From positions 1 through 64,000 of the forward strand of contig VBFH01000027.1 in assembly GCA_005883575.1 (NCBI GenBank): a stretch of 64,000 bases of DNA. Reading direction: 5' to 3'. This DNA comes from Chloroflexota bacterium (GTDB lineage: Bacteria > Chloroflexota > Dormibacteria > Dormibacterales > Dormibacteraceae). Position numbers and translations under genes: made by a program. The notes beneath the pieces are model-generated. The model was not told where the DNA came from. It did not search any database and saw only the letters and a program-made list of their open reading frames with translations. Positions 52,606 through 60,327 of the stretch are shown piece after piece (position 1 is the first letter of the stretch; each line of letters begins with the position of its first letter).

Positions 52606-54683
52606 GGACCGCGACGTGTCTTTCTCCAGTTGCGGATGGTCGTCTTCTGCTTGGGCGCCGCGGCGATCGCCATCGCAACGTCCGCGTCATCCTCTTTGGC
52701 GTCGAGCTCTCCGGAGAGCCGCCGGCGCAGAAGGATGATTCGATCGCGAACCCTCGCCGCGTCCTCGAACTGCAGCTCCTTGGAGAGCCGGCGCATCTCC
52801 TTCTCCAGGTCGCGGACGATCGCGAGCAGGTCTTCCCGCGGCACCCCCGCACCGGCCATGATCTCGATCGCATCCGCCTGGATGTCGTTCTCGTTGATCT
52901 CGAGCGCGTAGATCGCCTTCTTCACCGTCTCCGGCGTGATGCCGTGCTCGGCGTTGTAGACGGTCTGCTTGTTGCGCCGGCGCTCGGTTTCATCCAGGGC
53001 CTGCCGCATCGAGTCGGTGATCGAGTCTGCGTACATGACCACGTGGCCTTCTACGTTCCTGGCCGCACGGCCGATGATCTGGATGAAGGAGCGGTACGCG
53101 CGCAGGTAGCCCTCCTTGTCGGCGTCGAGGATGCCGATGAAAGCGACCTCAGGCAAGTCCAGGCCTTCGCGCAGCAGGTTGATGCCGACCACGACATCAA
53201 CCTCGCCGGTGCGAAGGGCGGTCAGGACCTCGATGCGCTGCATCGCGTCGAGCTCCGAGTGGAGGTAACGGACCTTGACGCCGTACTCCCGCAGGTAGTC
53301 GGCGAGGTCCTCGGCGAAGCGCTTGGTCAACGTGGTGACGAGCGAGCGCTGCCCCATCTCGGTGCGCTTCTTCACCTCGGCCAGGAGGTCGTCGATCTGG
53401 CCTTCGGTCGGCCGCACCTCGACGGTCGGGTCGACCAGGCCCGTCGGCCGCACGACCATCTCGGCGGTCCGCTGCGAGCGGCGCGTCTCATAAGGCCCCG
53501 GCGTCGCCGAGACGTAGATCACGTTGCGCGCCCGCTCCTCCCACTCTTCGAAGCTCAACGGCCTGTTGTCGAACGCGCTCGGCAGGCGAAAGCCGTACTC
53601 GACGAGCGCGGCCTTGCGCGAGCGATCGCCGCCGAGCATGCCTCCGATCTGCGGCACCGCGACGTGCGATTCGTCGACGAAGATAAGGGCGTCGTCGGGC
53701 AGGAAGTCCATCAGCGTGTACGGCGCCTCGCCCGGCTTGCGCCGGGTCAGGTGCAGCGAGTAGTTCTCAATCCCCGCGCAGGTTCCGGTCTCGCGCATCA
53801 TCTCGAGGTCGAAGTTCGTGCGCTGCCGGAGACGCTGCGCTTCGAGCAGGCGGCCGTGGTCTTCGAACCACTTGCAGCGCTCTTCCAGCTCAGCCTCGAT
53901 GTCGACCATCGCCAGGCGCAGCTTGTCGGCGGGCGTGACGTAGTGCGAGGCCGGGAAAACGGTGAACTCCCGCTTCGCGCCCAGGATCTCACCGGTGATG
54001 GCGTCCAGCTCCTGGATGCGCTCCACCTCGTCGCCGAAGAACTCGACCCTGTAAACCTTCTCCTCGTTGGCGGGCACGAGGTCGACCACGTCGCCACGCA
54101 CCCGGAACCGTAGGCGGGCAAGGTCGTAATCGTTGCGCTCGTAGAGCATCTCGGTGAGCTTGCGCAGAAAGACTTCGCGGCGAATCGACTGGCCCTTTTC
54201 GATGCGCAGCGACTCGCCCATGTAGTCCTCGACCGAACCGATGCCGTAGATGCAGCTGACGCTCGCCACCACCAGCACGTCGCGACGTGTGAGCAGCGAC
54301 TGCGTCGCCGAGTGACGCATGCGGTCGATGTCGTCGTTCCGGCTCGAGTCCTTCTCGATGTAGGTGTCGCTGCGCGCGATGTACGCCTCGGGCTGGTAGT
54401 AGTCGTAGTAGCTGACGAAGTACTCGACGGCGTTGTCCGGCAGAAGACGCCGGAACTCCGCGCACAGCTGCGCCGCGAGCGTCTTGTTTGGGCTCAGGAC
54501 CAGCACCGGCCGCTGCAGCTCCTCGACGACCCAGGACATGACGTTGGTCTTGCCGCTGCCGGTGACACCGGCAAGGACCTGCTGGATCAGGCCCGAGCGC
54601 ACGCCTTCGACGAGCTCGGCGATCGCCTGCGGCTGGTCGCCCGCCGGCCTGAAGGGTGCGTCGACGCGAAAACGGTTGGGCAT
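52602..54683 (-). CDS. uvrB: Excinuclease ABC subunit B, 693 aa
   Basis: The helicase-like damage-verification subunit. AGVTGSGKTNVMSW is Walker A, YYDYYQPEAYI is the beta-hairpin wedge, FVDESHVAVPQIGGM is motif II, and NLLREGLDLPEVAFIGILDAD and SFIQIIGRAARNVEGHV are motifs V-VI. The UVR domain that binds UvrC is near residues 625-660 (IVRDLEKEMRRLSKELQFEDAARVRDRI). The start is an ATG at 54683. It is divergent from csbD and faces a palindrome in its promoter region. Confidence 0.97.
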   Translation of the reverse strand: MPNRFRVDAPFRPAGDQPQAIAELVEGVRSGLIQQVLAGVTGSGKTNVMSWVVEELQRPVLVLSPNKTLAAQLCAEFRRLLPDNAVEYFVSYYDYYQPEAYIARSDTYIEKDSSRNDDIDRMRHSATQSLLTRRDVLVVASVSCIYGIGSVEDYMGESLRIEKGQSIRREVFLRKLTEMLYERNDYDLARLRFRVRGDVVDLVPANEEKVYRVEFFGDEVERIQELDAITGEILGAKREFTVFPASHYVTPADKLRLAMVDIEAELEERCKWFEDHGRLLEAQRLRQRTNFDLEMMRETGTCAGIENYSLHLTRRKPGEAPYTLMDFLPDDALIFVDESHVAVPQIGGMLGGDRSRKAALVEYGFRLPSAFDNRPLSFEEWEERARNVIYVSATPGPYETRRSQRTAEMVVRPTGLVDPTVEVRPTEGQIDDLLAEVKKRTEMGQRSLVTTLTKRFAEDLADYLREYGVKVRYLHSELDAMQRIEVLTALRTGEVDVVVGINLLREGLDLPEVAFIGILDADKEGYLRAYRSFIQIIGRAARNVEGHVVMYADSITDSMRQALDETERRRNKQTVYNAEHGITPETVKKAIYALEINENDIQADAIEIMAGAGVPREDLLAIVRDLEKEMRRLSKELQFEDAARVRDRIILLRRRLSGELDAKEDDADVAMAIAAAPKQKTTIRNWRKTRRGP

Positions 54684-54712
54684 CGGTGTCGCCTAATTCT
54701 AAGGCGCACAAA

Positions 54713-54724
54713 CGTTCGGGAACG
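54713..54724. promoter_or_regulatory. Palindrome in the uvrB promoter region
   Basis: CGTTCGGGAACG has 5 bp arms (CGTTC/GAACG) and a 2 bp centre, 30 bases upstream of the uvrB ATG. It resembles a damage-response operator in size but not in the LexA consensus I know (GAAC-N4-GTTC). No other copy was noticed in the window. Confidence 0.35.
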
Positions 54725-54797
54725 GTCGGGCAACCAGCCGACGCGTTACCGAGGTGGGAGCCATTTTGGTGGGGACCATTTTCACCAGGAGGTACGG

Positions 54798-55019
54798 ATG
54801 AAGGACGAGGTCACGGGGAAGGCGGACGAGCTCAAGGGCAAGGTGACCGGCGACAAGTCCGAGGAGTTGAAGGGGAAGGCAGAGCAGGAAGCGGACAAGA
54901 TGCGACGCACCGGCCGCGACATCCGCGACGACATCAAGGACAACGCCGACGACATGGATGCTGAGGCCCGCGCGCGAGAGCGCGAAGCGGAGACCGTTCG
55001 CCAAAAGAGGTCATGGTAA
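54798..55019 (+). CDS. CsbD family stress protein, 73 aa
   Basis: A short, highly charged, disordered protein of the CsbD family. KDEVTGKADELKGKVTGDKSEELKGKAEQEADKM contains two copies of the GKxxELKGK repeat. The family is induced by general stress in several phyla. A strong ribosome site, AGGAGG at 54788-54793, precedes the ATG at 54798. The direct repeats CCATTTT at 54761-54767 and 54776-54782 precede it. The 3' end overlaps the convergent moeA gene by 9 bp. Confidence 0.88.
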   Translation: MKDEVTGKADELKGKVTGDKSEELKGKAEQEADKMRRTGRDIRDDIKDNADDMDAEARAREREAETVRQKRSW

Positions 55020-56225
55020 GGAGAGGATCATCGCCTCCACCACCGATCCAGCGCTGAGCCCCTGATCGCCCGAGGGAACGCGGACCAGGGCGTGGGCGCC
55101 CGCAAGTGACATCAAACGCGAGGAGGATTGAGAGCCGGTCGTCTCGGCGACCAGCTCTCGTCCCTCGCGACGAAGCGTGACCCTCTGGTACTCAGTGCGT
55201 TCGGCCGTCGGTTTCGCGTCGTAGGCCAGACGCACCGGAAGCACCGGCCGCTGCAGCTGCGCGAAACCCTGCATCTTGCGCAGGGCCGGCCGGACGAACA
55301 CCTCGAAGGTCACAAGTGACGAGACAGGAAAGCCAGGCAGCCCAAACGCCACTCGACCCCGCTCCAGGGTCGCGAACGTGAAGGGCTTGCCGGGCTTCAG
55401 CTTCACCCTCCCCACGTGGACCGTGCCGAGGGACTCGAGCAGTGGCTTCACCAGGTCGTGCGTACCGACGGACACTCCACCTGACGTCACCAACGCATCG
55501 GCACGCGCAAGGGCCTCGGTGACGAAGCCGCGCAGGGCATTCGCCTCGTCTGGCGCGATGCCGAGGACGCGAACATCCGCCCCCGCCTCCCGGAGCGCGG
55601 CGAGGAGCGCCCACCGATTGGAGTCCGGGATCTGGCCGCGGCCCGGCGTCTTCCCTACCTCGACCAGCTCGTCGCCGGTCGACATCAAGGCAACCCCAGG
55701 CCGGCGATGCACGGGCACCTCGGCTCGCCCGGTCGCGGCGGCGATGCCGATCTCCGCAGCGCCCAGCTGCGTTCCCGCGCGAAGGATTAGGTCGCCGGGC
55801 TGCAGGTCGGCTCCGACCTTGTGGAAGTTGGAGCCCGCGGCCAGCCCGCGCGGGACGGTGACGTGATGGATGGACAGCTGAACGTCCTCGACCATGACGA
55901 CACTGTCCGCGCCCTCGGGCACCACCCCGCCGGTCAAGATGCGAGCGGCGGTTCCCGGTGTCACGCGGCCCTCGAACGGCCGGCCCGCCGCGGACTCGCC
56001 CAGCACTCGCAGCGGCTTGCCCGCATCGGCGGCACGCACCGCATAGCCATCGACGGCGCTGGATGGAAAGGGTGGCAGAGGGGCCTGCGCGACCAGGTCT
56101 TCGGCCAGCACCCGACCCGTCGCGTCGGCCAGCACGACCCGCTCCACGCCCAGCACCGGGGTGCGCTCGAGGACGAGCGCGGCCGCTACATCGGCGTCGA
56201 TCAGCGGATACGCGGAGGCTCGCAC
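55011..56225 (-). CDS. moeA: Molybdopterin molybdenumtransferase MoeA, 404 aa
   Basis: It inserts molybdate into adenylylated molybdopterin. It begins with the family segment AAALVLERTPVLGVERVVLADATGRVLAEDLVA. It then has PLPPFPSSAVDGYAVRA, ILTGGVVPEGADSVVMVED, the MoeA-type STGDELVE and the MPT-binding TSGGVSVGTHD and LKPGKPFTFA. The start is a GTG at 56225. It supports the molybdenum-dependent formate dehydrogenase encoded at 22229-24139. It is 3 bp downstream of an ABC protein gene. Confidence 0.93.
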   Translation of the reverse strand: MRASAYPLIDADVAAALVLERTPVLGVERVVLADATGRVLAEDLVAQAPLPPFPSSAVDGYAVRAADAGKPLRVLGESAAGRPFEGRVTPGTAARILTGGVVPEGADSVVMVEDVQLSIHHVTVPRGLAAGSNFHKVGADLQPGDLILRAGTQLGAAEIGIAAATGRAEVPVHRRPGVALMSTGDELVEVGKTPGRGQIPDSNRWALLAALREAGADVRVLGIAPDEANALRGFVTEALARADALVTSGGVSVGTHDLVKPLLESLGTVHVGRVKLKPGKPFTFATLERGRVAFGLPGFPVSSLVTFEVFVRPALRKMQGFAQLQRPVLPVRLAYDAKPTAERTEYQRVTLRREGRELVAETTGSQSSSRLMSLAGAHALVRVPSGDQGLSAGSVVEAMILSLP

Positions 56226-56228
56226 TCC

Positions 56229-58463
56229 CTATTCGTAGCGCAGGGCGCGCGCGGGATCCTGGCGGGCGGCGCGCAGGGCGGGCAGCAGTCCGCTCACCGT
56301 GCTCAACGCCGCGGCGAGCAACACCGCGACCAGGACAACCGGCACGTCGGTGCGGAACACGTCAAAGCCGGTGCCGGTCACGGACTGGGTCAGGCGGTCG
56401 ACAGCGGCGTTGCCCAGGCGGCCGAGACCGACCGCGACGAGAGCACCGACGGCGCCTCCTGCAAGACCGATGCCCAAAGCCTCGGCGAGGAAAAGCAGCA
56501 GCACGTCCCGCGAACGCGCACCGAGCGCCTTGAGCACACCGATTTCTTTCGTTCGCTCGAGCACGGCGGTGTACATGGTGTTGGCGATCCCGAGGCACGC
56601 GAGCAGCAGCGCGACGATCGCAAGGCCCATCAGGGCGACGCGCAGCTTGCCGAGAAGGTCTTCGAAGTGGCGGAATTGGTCGCCGAAAGTCTGCGACTGG
56701 AAGCCAAGGGACTCCACGCGTTGACGCAGCTTCTCCACGGAGAGACCGGAGTCGGCAAGCAGCGTGATGCTTGTGTACTCGCCTCCCTTCCATGCATTCG
56801 CCCGCGCGAGGTTGCTCCAATAGCCGCGCATCGCCTCGTACGGCACTAGCGCACCAGGCGCGCCGGCGGGCATGTAGTTGCCCGACATGATGCCAACCAC
56901 CAGCAGGCTGAGCACGACCGGCTTGGAAACCTGATTGCGGACGAGCGTCGGCACCAGGCTGCCGAAAGTCGCGCTGAAGCTTACCTGGGTTCCGATCGCA
57001 CCGGGCGGTGATCGATAGCCGAGTGCGACAGCCTCGCTGTCCGTAAGCAGAATCTCGGACGAGGAGTCGGAGCGCGGCAGCCGGCCGGCGATCAAGGAAG
57101 GAAGAGTGCTCGAGCCCTTCAACAGCGGGAGCGAGACCAGGGCGCCTGCCGGGTTCGGAGACACCTTGTTGCCGCCCAGTGGCGGGCCGGTCACAGCGAA
57201 GGTGCCGGTCATGCCGATCTGACCCCACGCGGCCTTCACATGAGGCAGCCGGGTGAGGGTGGCCAGCGTCGCCTCGTTGAAAGCGGGCGTGCGGGCGTCC
57301 GCCACCGGATACACCGCGACCTGATGGACCTGGCTCGTGGCCAGGGCCGGCGCGTTCAAGGCATCCTGCAGGCCCCCCGCCAGGGCCACGATCAGGCTCA
57401 GTGCCGCGATTCCGATCGCGACGCCGCTGGTCGTCAAGGCTGTGCGCAGCGGGCGGCGGCCTGCGCTCCCGAGCCCGACCTTGAGCGTGTCGCGCCAATC
57501 CATCCGCGCCGCGGGATCCACCGGCTCCTGGCTCCGCACCGTGGGCTTGCCGGCGTCGAGCTCGACCGCGCGGCCGTCGATCATGCGCACAACGCGGTGG
57601 GCGTGGCGCGCAACCTCCGGGTCATGCGTGACCAGCACCACGGTCGCGCCTCGTCGGTTGAGATCCTCGAGCAGCCTGAGTACTCCCTCACCGGCGACCG
57701 AGTCCAGGCTGCCTGTCGGCTCATCGGCGAGGAGAAGCCCCGGCCGGTTTGCCAACGCGCGGGCGACGGCGACCTTTTGCTGCTCGCCGCCGGATAGGCG
57801 GCTCGCCCGCGCGCCGGCGCGCTCCTCCAGTCCGACAAGCGCCAGCAGGTGCCTCGCGCGCTTGCGGCGCTCCTCCAGCTCGACGCCCGCAAGGGTCAGG
57901 GGAAGCGCCACGTTGTCCTCGACGGACATCGACGGGATCAGGTTGAAGGCCTGGAAGATCGTGCTGACACGCTGCAGGCGGTAGTCGGAGAGATCGCGGT
58001 CGGGCAGCTCGCCGAGCGGCAGGCCCGCACCATAGACGTGGCCGGAGGTTGGGCGGTCGAGCCCACCCATCAGCGAGAGCAACGTGCTCTTGCCGCATCC
58101 GGAGGGGCCGACGATCGCCACGAACTCGCCAGGGCCGACGTCGAGAGTCACGTTCCGCAGCGCCGTCACTTGCATCTCGTCGCGGCCGCCGAACTCGCGA
58201 GAGACGGTATCCAGGCGCAGCCCCACCGCCTGGCCGAGCAGGTCGCGGAACTCGTCGGTTTGGGGTTGGGCCCTGAGCGGCGCAATGACAGCCGGCTCGG
58301 CGATCATCTCCGGCGAGTCGAACACGGCGGCGCCCGCCTCTCCGTTCCCGTTCGAAGCTGCGTGCTCTCCTTTGACGACCGCTGCGGCGGCCTCCCGACG
58401 CGCGCGGCGGCGGTGGCGCTTGGCGCCGCTCGGCTCACCTGGCGTCGTCACGACTGAAGCCAC
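56229..58463 (-). CDS. MacB-type ABC protein: ATPase fused to FtsX-like permease, 744 aa
   Basis: Residues 85-300 form an ABC ATPase with Walker [10 protein letters not shown], signature [15 protein letters not shown], Walker [14 protein letters not shown] and His in [12 protein letters not shown]. Residues about 330-744 hold an N-terminal membrane helix ([20 protein letters not shown]) and a large periplasmic-type domain of about 250 residues. Three C-terminal helices end in [21 protein letters not shown], the MacB/FtsX pattern. The N-terminus is a basic, disordered extension of about 75 residues. The export substrate is unknown. It is the only such gene in the window, so it is probably self-sufficient. 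Confidence 0.87.
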   Translation of the reverse strand: MASVVTTPGEPSGAKRHRRRARREAAAAVVKGEHAASNGNGEAGAAVFDSPEMIAEPAVIAPLRAQPQTDEFRDLLGQAVGLRLDTVSREFGGRDEMQVTALRNVTLDVGPGEFVAIVGPSGCGKSTLLSLMGGLDRPTSGHVYGAGLPLGELPDRDLSDYRLQRVSTIFQAFNLIPSMSVEDNVALPLTLAGVELEERRKRARHLLALVGLEERAGARASRLSGGEQQKVAVARALANRPGLLLADEPTGSLDSVAGEGVLRLLEDLNRRGATVVLVTHDPEVARHAHRVVRMIDGRAVELDAGKPTVRSQEPVDPAARMDWRDTLKVGLGSAGRRPLRTALTTSGVAIGIAALSLIVALAGGLQDALNAPALATSQVHQVAVYPVADARTPAFNEATLATLTRLPHVKAAWGQIGMTGTFAVTGPPLGGNKVSPNPAGALVSLPLLKGSSTLPSLIAGRLPRSDSSSEILLTDSEAVALGYRSPPGAIGTQVSFSATFGSLVPTLVRNQVSKPVVLSLLVVGIMSGNYMPAGAPGALVPYEAMRGYWSNLARANAWKGGEYTSITLLADSGLSVEKLRQRVESLGFQSQTFGDQFRHFEDLLGKLRVALMGLAIVALLLACLGIANTMYTAVLERTKEIGVLKALGARSRDVLLLFLAEALGIGLAGGAVGALVAVGLGRLGNAAVDRLTQSVTGTGFDVFRTDVPVVLVAVLLAAALSTVSGLLPALRAARQDPARALRYE

Positions 58464-58516
58464 CCCTGCCCTCCTTTGCCCGCAGTCTAAGTGTTCGGCC
58501 CCGCGTTACTTAACGG

Positions 58517-58849
58517 TCAGCAGCCCGGATTCGCTACCTGCTTCTCAAGCCAGTTCATGTAGGTGGAAGAGCCGCCTTCGATCGGGATCTGGAAGATCTC
58601 CGGAAGCTGGTAGTCGTGGCGGCTGCGAACGAAATCCTGAACCGCCGCCGCCCGAGATTCGAGTGTCTTCACCAGCAGGAGGGCCTCGTGCTCGCGCTGC
58701 AGCTGGCCGTCCCAGTAATAGATGGAATGCACGCCGGGCACGACGGAACAGCAGGCTGCCAGGCGCTCGACGACGAGTGCCTCGCCCAGACGCTCCGCGT
58801 CGTCGCGAGCCCCCGTCGTGACCATGATCAGGACCGCTCTCTCCCCCAC
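58517..58849 (-). CDS. cutA: Divalent-cation tolerance protein CutA, 110 aa
   Basis: A trimeric PII-like signalling protein often linked to copper tolerance, though its real role is unclear. LIMVTTGARDDAERLGEALVVERLAACCSVVPGVHSIYYWDGQLQREHEALLL matches the family, including the ACCSVVPG and YYWDG motifs. I choose the GTG at 58849 five bases after the PAP2 stop. An ATG at 58882 would overlap that gene and add an unfamiliar N-terminus. Confidence 0.9.
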   Translation of the reverse strand: MGERAVLIMVTTGARDDAERLGEALVVERLAACCSVVPGVHSIYYWDGQLQREHEALLLVKTLESRAAAVQDFVRSRHDYQLPEIFQIPIEGGSSTYMNWLEKQVANPGC

Positions 58850-58853
58850 GGGG

Positions 58854-59513
58854 TTAATTCTCCGGTTTTCGGGGCCGGTCAAGCCAAACTGTGCCCGCCA
58901 GTAGAGCGATGGCCCCGAGGATCAGGCCTCCGATGACGTCGGATTCCCAGTGCACGTCGAGGTACAGCCGGTCGAATGCGATCAGCACGACCACGACGAT
59001 CGCCCCGACGACCGCTGCCCCACGGACGACCGGCGAGATCGAGAGCCGCCTGATCACGAACGCGAGGAGTCCGTAGGCGATCACGGTACGCAGCATGTGA
59101 CCGCTGGGAAAGCTGTTCCCCACGCCCGAACCGGAGAAGGCCTCGGTGATGCTCGGGCCGTCCGACTCGGCCAGCCCGGCCGGTGGCCGCGGGTGATGCA
59201 GGTTGAATTTATAGAAGAGCTCGAACGCCTGGGCGGCGATGAAGGCGATGAAAACCAGCGCGTCCGACCCGAAGCCGCTTCGCCAGAGGTAGTAGCTCAG
59301 CGCGAGCATGAGGACGGTCGTCAGCTCGAATCCTCCGAGCTCTGCGATGACCTGGAACAGACCGTGCAGCGAAGGCTGCCATGCGTCGTGCATGCCCTGG
59401 GCGACCTCGAGGTCGAGGCTCGTGAAAGCACCCGCCGCGATGGCAATGGTCAGGGCGACGAAGATGACACTGAGAACCGCGATACCGACCAGACGCGGGA
59501 TTATCGCTGGCAA
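58854..59513 (-). CDS. PAP2 family phosphatase, membrane-bound, 219 aa
   Basis: A six-helix phosphatidic acid phosphatase-type protein. The signature motifs KFNLHHPRPP (Lys-Arg), NSFPSGHMLRTV (Ser-Gly-His) and DRLYLDVHWESDV (Arg-His-Asp) are complete, so it should hydrolyse lipid phosphates such as phosphatidic acid or undecaprenyl pyrophosphate at the outer leaflet. The TTG at 59513 is the shortest good start and overlaps mutM by 13 bp. ATGs at 59573 and 59582 lie deeper within mutM and add a polar tail. Confidence 0.85.
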   Translation of the reverse strand: MPAIIPRLVGIAVLSVIFVALTIAIAAGAFTSLDLEVAQGMHDAWQPSLHGLFQVIAELGGFELTTVLMLALSYYLWRSGFGSDALVFIAFIAAQAFELFYKFNLHHPRPPAGLAESDGPSITEAFSGSGVGNSFPSGHMLRTVIAYGLLAFVIRRLSISPVVRGAAVVGAIVVVVLIAFDRLYLDVHWESDVIGGLILGAIALLAGTVWLDRPRKPEN

Positions 59514-60325
59514 CGGCGGCAGAAGACCGTCGTCCGGCCGGCGACCCGCATCGAGCTGAGCGGGCGCCCGCATGTGAAGCATGGCTCGCCGGCACGGCCG
59601 TAAACGAGAAGCTTCTCCTGCTGGCCGCCAACCTCGCCCCACGCGTCGCGGTACGTGTCCACGGAGCTGCCGCGGTTGGCGATCGCGAGCTCGAGCGATT
59701 CGCGCAGCGATTCATGCAGCCTTTGTGCTGATCGTTTGCTGACCGTGCTCGCGATCCTGGCGGGCCGCAGCTTCGCCCGGTGGAGCGATTCGTCAGCGTA
59801 GATGTTGCCCACGCCGGCGATCGCCTTCTGGTCGAGCAGAACCGCCTTCAGCGGAGCGCGCCTCCGCCGCAGCTCCCGATACAGCTCCTCGAAGGCGAAG
59901 GCCGGATCCATCGGCTCGGGCCCAAGGCGTGGCATCTTCTTCGCGGAAAGCAGCGCCTCCTCGGTCCCGATCAGCAGCCGGCCAAATCGTCGGGGATCGC
60001 GGTAGCGAAGCTGGCGGCCATCTTCGAGGAAGAACACTGCATGGGTATGCTTCTCGAGCGGTTTGACCTCATCGACGAGACGGAGCTGTCCTGTCATGCC
60101 CAGGTGGACGACCAGGACGATGTCTCCGGAGAGATGAATAAGGATGTATTTGCCACGCCGGCCCATCGACTCGATGCGCATACTCGCCACTGCGTCGACG
60201 AACTCTTCCGGTTCCGGGTGGCGGACGATCGTCGGAAAAGCGAGCTCGCATCGGGTGATCGTGCGGCCAACGAGATGCGGTCGGAGGTCGGCGACGATCG
60301 TCTCGACCTCCGGAAGCTCAGGCAC
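59501..60325 (-). CDS. mutM: Formamidopyrimidine-DNA glycosylase, 274 aa
   Basis: It removes oxidised purines such as 8-oxoguanine. The N-terminus MPELPEVETIVADLRPHLVG exposes Pro2 and Glu3 after processing (start GTG at 60325). The C-terminal zinc finger is FTCGRPLSSMRVAGRTTVFCRRCQR, with four cysteines. IAGVGNIYADESLHRAKL is the helix-two-turn-helix. It lies 2 bp downstream of polA. Confidence 0.95.
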   Translation of the reverse strand: MPELPEVETIVADLRPHLVGRTITRCELAFPTIVRHPEPEEFVDAVASMRIESMGRRGKYILIHLSGDIVLVVHLGMTGQLRLVDEVKPLEKHTHAVFFLEDGRQLRYRDPRRFGRLLIGTEEALLSAKKMPRLGPEPMDPAFAFEELYRELRRRRAPLKAVLLDQKAIAGVGNIYADESLHRAKLRPARIASTVSKRSAQRLHESLRESLELAIANRGSSVDTYRDAWGEVGGQQEKLLVYGRAGEPCFTCGRPLSSMRVAGRTTVFCRRCQR

Positions 60326-60327
60326 GG